A DNA stretch of 64,000 bases from Pyropia yezoensis (taxonomy: Eukaryota; Rhodophyta; Bangiophyceae; Bangiales; Bangiaceae): assembly GCA_009829735.1 (NCBI GenBank), contig CM020620.1, positions 17,628,354-17,692,353 on the forward strand. Reading direction: 5' to 3'. The translations under genes and the position numbers were made by a program. The notes beneath the pieces were generated by a model. The model saw only the letters and a program-made list of their open reading frames with translations. It made no database searches and was not told the origin of the DNA. Shown here piece after piece: positions 55,977-64,000 of this stretch (the first letter of the stretch is position 1; every line of letters begins with the position of its first letter).

Positions 55977-56345
55977 GTAGGGCGGGAGAGTTGGTTGCCG
56001 ATCAGCGGCTCCCACTCCCATTGAGGGGGAATTGGCGACAGCGACCCCAATTGGGGTAGCTGTCCGCCCAAGACCCCCAATTCACTCCAATTTGGGGTAC
56101 CGTCGAGGAATATGAGGGCGATCAGCGACGGCCTCGAGGGGTCGCCCAAGAAAGCAAATGAACTTTGGCTTTGCGTATCCACCCGGGCTTGGCCTGCATA
56201 CTCTGTACACCGAAGAGCAGAGCGGAAGAGGGCGCGACACCTGGTCAGTTGCTCCATCGTTTGTGTGCTGCGAGGCGCACGCTTTTGGTCACCTTTCAGG
56301 CAACGAAAATTTACTGGTGGTTCAGTGACGAACCGCTACACAGGG

Positions 56346-57122
56346 AGTCTTCACCCTGGAGGTAACGCTGGGGCCGGTGTCTGCCTTCCTACTGTCGGTC
56401 CGCCGACAAGGGCGGCTGTTCCACCTCCCCGACGGGGTCCGTCGGCACGTGCGCGAGCTCAGTACCGAGGCCGTCGCGGATCGGACGGGTTTGAGGCGCG
56501 AGTTAGCCTCGCTGCTGGCACTTCACGATAGCGTGAATTGGGTTGCGGTGGGAGGGCAGCCTCCCTACAACGCTCCGCAGGCTGGGGTTGTCCCCATGCC
56601 TCGGCACTCGCTGCAGGTGCGACGGGCTGCGCCCAGGGATGATTCATACCACGGGTGGGTATCCACCGAGTTCGTGGCTGACCTGGGGGTCCCCGTGGTC
56701 GTACCCGACCTTAACCAGGTATTGAGCCCCTGGCTTGGGTCGGGTGCTTCGCTGTGTTCCCAGCGGCGGGGCCGCGAAGGGGACCCTATCGCGGCGGGGT
56801 CCGGTAGGGCGGCAGTCCGTCGCCGCTCCGGACGCCAGTTCGACGTAGGAGGTGCCCCCATTGTTGCCACTCTGCCCGCTCAAGCCATGGCCAGGCACGC
56901 CCTTCCGGGGCCCGCGCCCGGACCTTGGGTTGCTTCGCCGGCAGCCCGTGCGGTGCTGGTGGCTCCGCCGGTTACGGCGAGTGTAACGTACCCCACTGAG
57001 GTGTCCCGGGGTGGATCTCGTTTGTGGTATCAAGGCGTGGACGCCTTTGCAGACCGAGTTCTCGGTGAGGACTTGCAGGTTAGCTGGGGGGATGTCTCCC
57101 CGGCTGCCGCCATGGCGTGTAC
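56346..57122 (+). pseudogene. Antisense ORF of element C, part 2
   Basis: Resumes exactly after solo LTR E (VFTLEVTLG) and stays open to the solo LTR D insertion at 57123. It matches the A' antisense protein over SVRRQGRLFHLP, LLALHDSVNW, MPRHSLQVRR and WVSTEFVADLGVPVV. The conserved segment is about 60% identical by eye. The linker that follows is diverged. Confidence 0.75.
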
Positions 57123-57903
57123 TGTGGCGCCACGCCCTGGTTGGGCGGGGCGACCGAGGGGTGAGGTGAGGGGGAGCGACGGCTACTCCCCTCGCCCCGA
57201 GGACACCCCCTACAGGTGACCTCTATGGTGCCTTGGTTGACACTGGGCGTGGCTAGTTGCCCAAGCCCGGCGTGCCCCCTAGCAACTTGGTGGGGGTGCA
57301 TGCGCGTGCAGGGCGTGCCCTACACGCTGACTGGTTACTGACCTCGGGGGACCTCCCCGAGGGGGCGTTTTGCCCGCGCCCAACCAGGGTCGACGCCTAC
57401 TTGGCGTCGGATACTTAGCCGTCCATGTAGGACGGCTGACCTGGGATTCTCACAAGCAACCCTTCAACTCTTGGACGCGAATGACCCATACGTCCCGATT
57501 CCACTCATCCTGATGTGGGATTGGTGATTCCACTGGATTCTCGCCCGTAAGGAGTAGTGCACCCAATAAAGGCGCTACTTTCCGCTGCTTCTCGAGATCT
57601 CAACTTGAGACCTCGCCGCTTGTTTTTCGTGGGCTATTCGTGGGCGGGTGCTGGGGGGGTTACTTGGTGGTGGGTCCCTTAGGGGGAAAGGGGGAGGACA
57701 GCAGGGCTCGGCGCGGGTCCCCCCTTCCCGACCAAGAAACGTTTGGCCCGCATACCTCTGTCTTGCTCCGTGGTGGACGGATAGGTCCACAGCAACAGTT
57801 GTGCGTGCGGCAACCTGCCTTTCTTCCGGTCCCTCTCGTTACAGGGGTGCGTCTTGGCCTTTTTCCCACCCGACTTGGGTGGGGCCGAGGTCAAAGCGTC
57901 ACA
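57123..57903. repeat. Solo LTR D, related to LTR B
   Basis: 781 bp from TGTGGCGCC to AAAGCGTCACA, flanked by TGTAC (57118-57122) and GGTAC (57904-57908), four of five matching. About 240 bp (57640-57880) are similar to the B LTR (cagcggggcttgg-like block, then the accaagaaac and cttcttccgg-like blocks). Removing it rejoins the antisense-ORF frame of C. Confidence 0.6.
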
Positions 57904-57908
57904 GGTAC

Positions 57909-58113
57909 CCTCGAAGTGTTGGGCGAGATCCTGAAGCGCCTCCAGGGCTCCCTGGACTCGGTTGACCAGGGGCATAGCACCCTGCTAGACTTACGTGCCG
58001 CGGTCTGTGCCGTCGTGGCCCGACGTGCCGTGGCGGAGAATTTGATCTCCTCGGTCTACGCGATAACGCGTGAGTGGCCCCAGTCACTGGGGCGCTCCCC
58101 TCCTCGGTGGTGA
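57909..58113 (+). pseudogene. Antisense ORF of element C, part 3 (C-terminus)
   Basis: Helical C-terminus (EILKRLQGSLDSVDQGHSTL, then ISSVYAITREWP) matches LDRLQTALQDVEAGRSTL and MEVYALTCEWP at the end of the A' antisense protein. Stop at 58111-58113. Confidence 0.75.
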
Positions 58114-58540
58114 TTGACCTTGCGGTCGTACGCCTTGGTGTGTTTCGTGTGTCGGTGGCCGCTATGGCTACCGAGGTGAGGGAATAAATATGTTCTTGCT
58201 TTGACTTTTTTTCCTTGGTTCCAAGGCCTAAAAACAGCCGACATCATTTCGGATTCCGAATTCGGATTCCAAATTTTGGATGACATGTCATTACCCATGA
58301 GCCATATGTGCCAAGGGCGACGATGGACAGTCCGATAACGGATTACACATTCGAATTGTTATTCGTGTGAATATTTCCTCCCGTTGTCGGGAGTTTTCGT
58401 GGGTTAATCTACCTCATCCGATCCCCATCTCTAATGGGTAGGGTGTTTCCGCAGATGCAAGACGACTCGGGGTTACCCGATTCGACTCCAAGCCTCACCC
58501 CCCCAACCGCAATCGGTGTCGGGTGCCATGTGACAGGAGT

Positions 58541-58758
58541 CTGTGGCGTCTCATGTAGGGCATGAGGAGGTGTCGTGCAATATCGGACGCGGGTTCCCAC
58601 GTTGGTGCGTCGTAACAGACCCACAATACCTTGACGTACCAGTCGCCTGGTGCCGTAGGGTCAGAGTGTCCGACAATGGCCTCGACCTGGTACGGTGTAC
58701 CATCTGGTCCGGTCGGCTCGGTGGACCGAGCCTGAGTCACTGGCAGCCACGACGACAT
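58541..58758 (-). pseudogene. pol: C pol remnant: chromodomain end
   Basis: Minus strand, GPDGTPYQVEAIVGHSDP, then YVKVLWVCYDAPTWEPASDI, then HLLMPYMRRHRLL, matching the last ~75 residues of A and A' pol. The stop codon seen in A is altered. Everything upstream is gone, with the junction near 58765. Confidence 0.8.
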
Positions 58759-58846
58759 ACTCGAGCCAGCTGCGCGCTGTGCTGAGGCACACGTTCCTTC
58801 TTGTGGTAGCCTTGCCCGTGCGCTCCACCTGGAGAGCGCCAGCGCG

Positions 58847-59896
58847 TCACTTCTTATCGTTCAGCTTTGACAACAGGTCGTCAGCCTTGGACACCACCGT
58901 GCAGCCGCTCACAGTCGTGCGGAGGTTATCCAAGCTGGCGGTGACGACGTCGAGACCCTTCGTGTAGTCAATACGCATGACAGCCATGGTGGCCACCACA
59001 CGCTCGTGCCCCCGCGCAAGGGTCTCGTGGCCAAGACGCAGCTGGTTCACCGCTGCAACTAGCTCGCCCAGCATGTGCGTTATACGCTCGAACTCCTCGC
59101 GTAGGGGGGAGATACCTCGCGCCACTACTTCAGCCAGCATGTTCGCGCCCCGGGCGGGCGCCGCAATCCCAGGGATCTCGGCCTCGGCCACAGCGGCCAA
59201 ATTAGATGCCGAGGGCGCCAAAGCGACGCTGGACAGCGGCATCGGGCGCGCCCGCCCAACCGAGCTCCCAGTTCCAGCAGCGCAGCTACCGGCGCCAGCG
59301 CCACCCATCGCCGTGATGGGCGCGCCGCCCGTCATGTGGGCCCGCTGTGAAGGCGAGCAGGCAGAGCTGCCATTGGCCGTCACAGGCAGAGTGCTCTCGG
59401 TGCCGGCAGCCGAGAAGGCCGTGTCTTCTAGCGCGTGGACGACCAGCGGTGCCTGCTGCGGCAGTCCGCCCGTCGTTGCCGCAGCCCTGCGGCCACCCAG
59501 ACGGGTGGGCGACACCGCCGGCTGCTTACCCTTGCTTCGAGCGGTTGTAGGCGTAGCAGAGGGTGGCGCACGGCCGTCGCACCCAGCGACAACGCTCACG
59601 CCAGCTGCCGCCCTTTCGCCCCCAAGAAGCGTCCTAGCGGCCGCGGCATTGGACGGCGGCAGGAGGGGAAGAGAGATGCCGCCACTCCCCGCGCAAATAC
59701 GCGCAGTTGTGGGGTCGGCGATATTATTGTTGACACTTGCAGCCGCCGCCCGCAAGAAGTCGTTGTCGTGGCAGGCGACTGCGCCGGGTGCAATGACCTG
59801 CTCCACGGCCGGCTGGGCTGGGACAATGCGTCGGCGCTGGGGAGTGACGCGACACCCGCGGGACGGGTTGGCCGCACGTTTAGGAGCGCGAGCCAT
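58847..59896 (-). CDS. Coiled-coil protein of unknown function
   Basis: Intact frame of 349 residues from ATG 59896 (MARAPKRAANPSRG); the frame extends to 59950. The first ~230 residues are basic, then Ala/Gly/Ser/Thr-rich low complexity. Residues ~250-340 form an amphipathic helix region (LREEFERITHMLGELVAAVN, then QLRLGHETLARGHERVVATM) consistent with a coiled coil, ending SKADDLLSKLNDKK. No family recognised. The length and Ala-rich-then-helical layout recall small accessory proteins of algal DNA transposons, but this is only a resemblance. Its 3' end lies ~80 bp from the truncated end of element C. A hAT-like MITE lies ~160 bp upstream of the start. Confidence 0.5.
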   Translation of the reverse strand: MARAPKRAANPSRGCRVTPQRRRIVPAQPAVEQVIAPGAVACHDNDFLRAAAASVNNNIADPTTARICAGSGGISLPLLPPSNAAAARTLLGGERAAAGVSVVAGCDGRAPPSATPTTARSKGKQPAVSPTRLGGRRAAATTGGLPQQAPLVVHALEDTAFSAAGTESTLPVTANGSSACSPSQRAHMTGGAPITAMGGAGAGSCAAGTGSSVGRARPMPLSSVALAPSASNLAAVAEAEIPGIAAPARGANMLAEVVARGISPLREEFERITHMLGELVAAVNQLRLGHETLARGHERVVATMAVMRIDYTKGLDVVTASLDNLRTTVSGCTVVSKADDLLSKLNDKK

Positions 59897-60056
59897 TGCA
59901 CGCGGGAATAGGGGACGAGAGATTGGTAGCAAAAAGCGCGGGCAGAGCACAAGCAGAAGACGCGGATCAGGAGGAGGAGAGACTCAGCAGGCGACGAAGG
60001 GAACGGGCAGAGTGGTCAGCGGGCAACTCAAGCTCCCAAAGAGCGACGGTCTTAAA

Positions 60057-60530
60057 CAGGGGTGGTCAGAATAATCATTTTCCATCGAAATACAGATATA
60101 TCCAACATATAGGAACAGAGTATAGATACAGATAAGGACAGTGCCCTACATTTTGGTTTGGATATTGGGTGTCCAGCAGAATAGATACGAGAGTACTTAT
60201 TCTTGGACCTTTCGGCCCGAATTATGAATATACTCGGATTAAAAGGTGAATATTCAACAAAGGGAACACGGACTCCCCCGGATACGAACGTGCTATTGCT
60301 GCCAACATGCTTTTTCTGTGTCCTGAACGTTATGATCCCCTGATATATCCGCCAATACTCCGGATTACATTCCAGAATATACTCCTTGACTTTGAGATAA
60401 AAGTGGAAAAATATACTCAAACCCAAAATGACAGAATATGATCAGAATACTTCCCATCAGCAAGAGAGTGAATATATCCCGTCTATTTATCCGGATGTAT
60501 CCGCGCCGGATAAGTTCGTGACCACCCCTG
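60057..60530. mobile_element. hAT-like MITE, AT-rich, 474 bp
   Basis: Perfect 12-bp terminal inverted repeats (CAGGGGTGGTCA at 60057-60068, TGACCACCCCTG at 60519-60530) flanked by an 8-bp duplication with one mismatch (GTCTTAAA at 60049-60056, GTCTTATA at 60531-60538). A CAGGG-type terminus with an 8-bp duplication is the hAT signature. The interior is far more AT-rich than its surroundings and has no transposase. Confidence 0.75.
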
Positions 60531-60538
60531 GTCTTATA

Positions 60539-62158
60539 CAGCTCGTCGCCGCCCGTAGCCACGCGATTGCCACTGGACCCCCCTCACACCACGCGCACAG
60601 CTCGAGCCCGTCCCACAATCCTCACTCCCGCGCTCACGAGCCCACCCGGCGCATACCCGCACCACCCGCACACTTCACACGCGCGGACACTGTAAAGAAC
60701 CACCATTGGCGGAGGGCGCTACGAATTTTCCACGGAGCTCGACTCGGCCACTCTTGGCGAATGTCCTACTCCCAGCAGAGGCCGGGGGCGCTCGTACAGC
60801 GGCAGCTGGACAACGCGGTGACGGTCCGCCAGACGGGGACCTCCTACATAGAGAGATGCCAAGAGAAAAGGGTCAGGCCAGTGGCGGGGCGACTTCTCGC
60901 CTAGAAAATGCCGCGCGGCCGACGCCAAAAACCGCCCGCAACGCTGGCGACGTCGCAGGCCGCAGGTGTCGTCGAGACATCTGCAGGCGCCGAGACACTG
61001 CTGGCGCGGATCGAGTTCCGCGGATCGCCGCTGCCGCTGGACCGCTGCGGCAGAGCGGCGGTTGCTCAGGCAGCCATTGAGACGGGCACGCGTCGCCACG
61101 GGTCGCGTTGTCAGTTACGCGGAGACACGTGCAGTCAGTCCTCAGAGCGCAAATAGCAATGGTTTGCCTGCCAGACACTGGTTCGCAATTTTTGCCATGA
61201 ACAAATGGCGCTGGACTCGGATTGGGGCCTTGTATGCTCTTCACATTTTTTTGCCAACCCCCTGTGTGTGCGGCTGAGCGACCTGCAGCTGGAATGGTGG
61301 TCGCTGTTGAAACATAAAATGTACAGGGAAATTCCAAGTACTTTTGGGTGCTGCTTTCAACACGCGTTCAATTATCCGATCCTGTGATTTATTATGGATC
61401 TCCCCCACCGTAGACACCGCCGTCGGCACCAGAGGCGAAGAGTCCAAGCGGCACCGACGCGGTGTCTCGCATTCCGACCGGCGCCACAAGCGCTGCTGGG
61501 ATTTTCTTCGCCTCGCTGGGCCACGCTGTGCTTCCCCCGCACGCCCAGCTTCTCCTCATTTTCTGCGCGCTGAGTCACCTGGCGGCTCATCGGGCGCAGC
61601 AGCACTGCGTGTCCACCCCACCTTTCACCGGGTTGCCTACCGGGTCACCATCTTAGATTGCGCCAGGAGTGGCGATCGGCCGCCGTCGCTGCCCGGCACG
61701 GCGCCGATATGGTGCTGGGCGCTTGGGTCGAGTATGAGATGATAGAGCAGCGCCAGACGGCGAGGAGAGAGTGTGTCTGAGTGCGCGCGGGGTGCTGAAT
61801 CGCTTTTTACGGCCGCGAGAGGTGGGGGAGATGATCTTGGCGTCCTTCTCACAGTGCCATGGAGCTCGGTGTCTCGTTTTCCATTTCGCTACACGCCAGA
61901 CGATATATTTTTCCTCGTTTCCCTACATGCCGTGTGCTGTTGGCCCTGTCTCTCGCTGGACAGGGATGCTCGATGTGTATCGAAAGAGCAAACTACGCGT
62001 ACTCGGCCGTCTGTGCGGGGAAGGGCGTGCGCAGGGGGGGGGGATTGGGGGCGCACCTAGGTGAGGCGGTACTGGTGGGGAGGGCGACGAGGGTGCAACC
62101 GACGGGAGAGGAGACTACCGCCTGCCCATGCAGCTCACGGTCGCCCACCACCGTGGCC
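60539..62158. other. Intergenic; one small ORF, no supported gene
   Basis: A basic 82-codon ORF (60908-61156, +, MPRGRRQKPP...) is the only ATG-started frame that looks protein-like, without a family match. The remainder is the 5' flank of the transposase gene. Possible 5' exons of that gene cannot be excluded. Confidence 0.4.
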
Positions 62159-64000
62159 ATGTCTGACCTCCCCCTCACGCGCAGCCAGTTGAGATATTTA
62201 ATCTGCCACCGTATCTTACCCACTCGTGGGAACCTCGCTCACCACCAGCGGACCAGCCACGGAAGCACCCCTCTTACTAAGCGGCGATGTGCGCCCTCTG
62301 TGCCTCCGCATCAAGCTGGTGGTGGTGCCCGGGAGCCTGGTGGCGGGCGCACCGATGCTGCCGCCCAAGGTGGTGCGGCCAGTGGAATGCGTGGGCCTGG
62401 ATTCGTGCAAAACGGCGGTGATGAGCACGGCCAGGGAGGCACTGGGGCCGGCATGCACGTAAATGGTGGTGGCGTTGGCGCAGGCGGCGACGTTAATGGC
62501 GCTGCCCACGTCGGTCTCGCCGACCCAGACTTATCCGCGCTGCTGGCGGCCGCTGGAGAGGCCGTCGAAATGGCCCCTCCCCCTCCTAAGCGGCGTCGGT
62601 ACGCCGGCGGCGCGGCTGCCGCGCTGCTGCCCGTCGGGGTCGCCGAGAAGTTAACCTTCTTCATGATGGCGACTCGGGTGCGCGCAATTTCTGAACGCTT
62701 TAAGGACGCTGAGCGCGCCAAGCCGGTCGTCCGGGCGCGTAAGCGAGCGCGGCCGGGCCAGTTTGACACCCCGTGTCTCCGCGCTCTCCAAGACCTGGTG
62801 TATTCCATGGGCCTCGGGCAGACGGACCAAACAAAGGTGCACAAGTTTCTGCACCTGTGGGAGCAAACCCTGCCTGGGGCTGCGGGTGACGACGGCACCA
62901 GTGTGCCCCTGGCGAACTCATTCAAGTCCCCTCACCTATTCCGGCAGGCGCTCGCGGACGACATTGACAAAGCAGTGATGGACAACGGGTGGCTGTCATG
63001 CGACATCGAGGAGAGTGGCATCACGTTTAAGGCCTGTTTTCGCGACGGGCTACGCATGGCTCTCTCCGAATTGCAGGCTGGAAAGAACGTGTCGCTCTGA
63101 AGCGGGGGGGACATGGTGGCCGAGGCGACTGACCATAGGAAGGGGCCGCTGAACGGTGACGCCTTCCGACTATGTGAGGCCGAGGTGGTCGTCGCGCACG
63201 GGCCTCAGGCTTTCGTACTTGCTCTACACGTCTACAGCGACAGCAGTGTCGTGTCGTGGTCTGGTGGTGAGTTGATCAGTCTTTTTTATTGGTGTGCAGT
63301 GTGGCTTGTGCAAGGCTGGGCGCAATGCTCCGTGTGCATGTGCGCGTGCGGCACTGTTGGTGAAGCTGCTCAGCGTGACCGAGGTCAACTGCAGGTGGAA
63401 ACTGACTGGCCTTCTAGTTCTTTGCTGTCTTGACGTACCTGCGCTCCTCACGTTTTTATTGGTACGTGCAGCGCCCAAGCTGTACCCGGTACGTATCAAG
63501 GTCGAAAACGTCATCGCCAAGGAGGAGGTGTGGTTAACCATTGCCTACTTGTCGTCCGTGCCCACCGAGAAGGGCCCGGGTGGAGCCGAGAGGTCACGGC
63601 AGAGTCGCATTGCAATCATTCAGCGCGTCCTCTCTTTTGCCCTGCGCAGGCTCATTCGCGCCAGCCACACGGGTGTGGGCTTCGTGAACGCGGCGGGCCG
63701 GAAGCTGCTCGCCTTCCCACGTGTGCTGCTCTACCTCTGCGACCAGCCTGGGGAGCGGGCGGTCTTGCGCTCGAAGCCAGGCCAGTGCGCCAAGCCGTGC
63801 AGCACGTGTGACGTGTCCCTGGCCTTCCTGTCTGCCCCCTCGGCGCTGACCGCCAAACGGCGGTCTGTCCTTAACACGCTGCACCCGCAGCTGGAGGCCG
63901 CTGGGCACATGCTGCATGGGCGCGAGAGGCGGCCGCGGCTGAACATTGAGCGGGCGCACGGCGTCAACAGCTACATGCCGGCTCTGGCTGCCATGGCCGG
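62159..64000 (+). pseudogene. Plavaka/CACTA-like DDE transposase, 5' part; one TGA, one intron
   Basis: ATG 62159 (GTGGCCATGTC). Residues ~9-30 resemble a C2H2 finger (ICHRILPTRGNLAHHQRTSH) whose first Cys position is Tyr. A Gly-rich linker and a helical region (LRALQDLVYSMGLGQ, KVHKFLHLWEQTLPG) follow. TGA at 63098-63100 interrupts the frame, which continues in phase. Downstream are VLALHVYSDSSVVSWSG (first catalytic Asp region) and, after a GT-AG intron (63267-63471), LYPVRIKVENV, AFPRVLLYLCDQPGERAVLR (second Asp region), C-x3-C-x2-C (CAKPCSTC), a GHMLHGRERR block and ALAAMAG at the right edge. This order is that of Plavaka-type transposases in the CACTA (CMC) superfamily. The final catalytic Glu lies beyond the window. 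Confidence 0.7.
63267..63471 (+). other. Intron in the Plavaka-like transposase gene
   Basis: GTGAGT at 63267 and a GTGCAG acceptor ending 63471. Splicing joins ...SWSG to APKLYPVRIK in one frame, whereas unspliced reading runs into stops. 205 bp, with a T-rich tract before the acceptor. Confidence 0.7.

Larger units (their letters stand above)
24984..56340. repeat. Solo LTR E, split by element A'
   Basis: A 535-bp sequence (24984-25159 plus 55982-56340) beginning TGTGGCGG and ending CCGCTACA, i.e. inverted TG...CA termini, flanked by the perfect duplication CAGGG (24979-24983 and 56341-56345). Removing it and one CAGGG restores the antisense-ORF frame of element C exactly (…LQGVFTLEV). No internal region is present, so it is a solo LTR of an otherwise unseen family. 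A' is inserted in it. Confidence 0.7.
23690..58765 (-). mobile_element. Element C: old, truncated Ty3/gypsy chromovirus containing later insertions
   Basis: Minus-oriented element related to family A. Its 3' LTR is 23690-24041, followed inward by the purine-tract complement tatccccccg. Its own sequence then resumes as an antisense-ORF pseudogene (24504-24983, 56346-57122, 57909-58113) and a pol chromodomain end (58541-58758), after which it is truncated; no gag, RT or 5' LTR remains. It carries solo LTRs E and D and, inside E, element A' with B and A. It is inserted in the second Harbinger Myb-like gene. Truncation removed the right-hand target-site duplication. Confidence 0.75.

Noticed and set aside
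1..64000. tRNA, rRNA, CRISPR arrays, bacterial-type operons
   Set aside because: None seen by eye. The only tRNA-like match is the complement of a tRNA 3' end used as the retroelement primer site.

Overview
The window is GC-rich eukaryotic nuclear DNA dominated by transposable elements. Nothing in it is bacterial: there are no operons or ribosome-binding sites, one GT-AG intron is visible, and the mobile genes belong to eukaryotic families (Ty3/gypsy chromoviruses, PIF/Harbinger, hAT-like and Plavaka/CACTA-like DNA transposons, Crinkler-like proteins). The base composition and element mix would suit a bangiophyte red alga (Porphyra/Pyropia type), but that is inference; no species-specific marker was recognised.

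Layout. 1-1107 (-) is the 5' part of a Myb/SANT-like gene running off the left edge. 2740-4008 (-) is a weakly supported hypothetical gene, followed by a 172-bp tandem repeat and an Ala-codon-rich repeat tract. 7652-10762 (-) encodes a P-loop NTPase joined to a PD-(D/E)xK-like nuclease, of the Crinkler/RHS type. 14253-16580 (+) and 17344-18897 (-) are the convergent Myb-like and DDE transposase genes of a PIF/Harbinger element; the transposase is split by one amber codon and the Myb gene by a 1-nt shift. 22685-23689 (+) is a second, degenerate Harbinger Myb-like gene lacking the SANT domain.

23690-58765 is a deep stack of LTR retroelements. Element C (minus, 3' LTR 23690-24041, truncated near 58765) sits in the second Myb-like gene. 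Two solo LTRs (E, 24984-25159 plus 55982-56340; D, 57123-57903) sit in C. Element A' (minus, 25160-55976, target-site duplication GTAGG) sits in solo LTR E. Element B (plus, 32956-42330, GTCGG) and element A (plus, 44315-55062, ATGGC) sit inside A'. A and A' are one family; B is a second family. All three share the same tRNA primer site.

The most unusual feature is a long ORF on the strand opposite gag-pol, lying between the pol stop and the 3' LTR, in every element (A', A, B, and broken in C). It has the same place and orientation in both families and shows remote protein similarity between them. In family A it has its own TATA-like box and is separated from pol by palindromic repeats. Sense ORFs in both families are linked by very tight stop/start junctions, and the family-A gag is split by the same in-frame UAG in both copies.

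Right of the stack lie a coiled-coil protein gene of unknown function (58847-59896, -), an AT-rich hAT-like MITE (60057-60530, 12-bp terminal repeats, near-perfect 8-bp duplication), and the first part of a Plavaka/CACTA-like transposase (62159 to the right edge, +) with one intron and one premature UGA. Most transposon genes here carry at least one disabling change; the intact long ORFs are the Crinkler-like protein, the B gag and the B antisense ORF.
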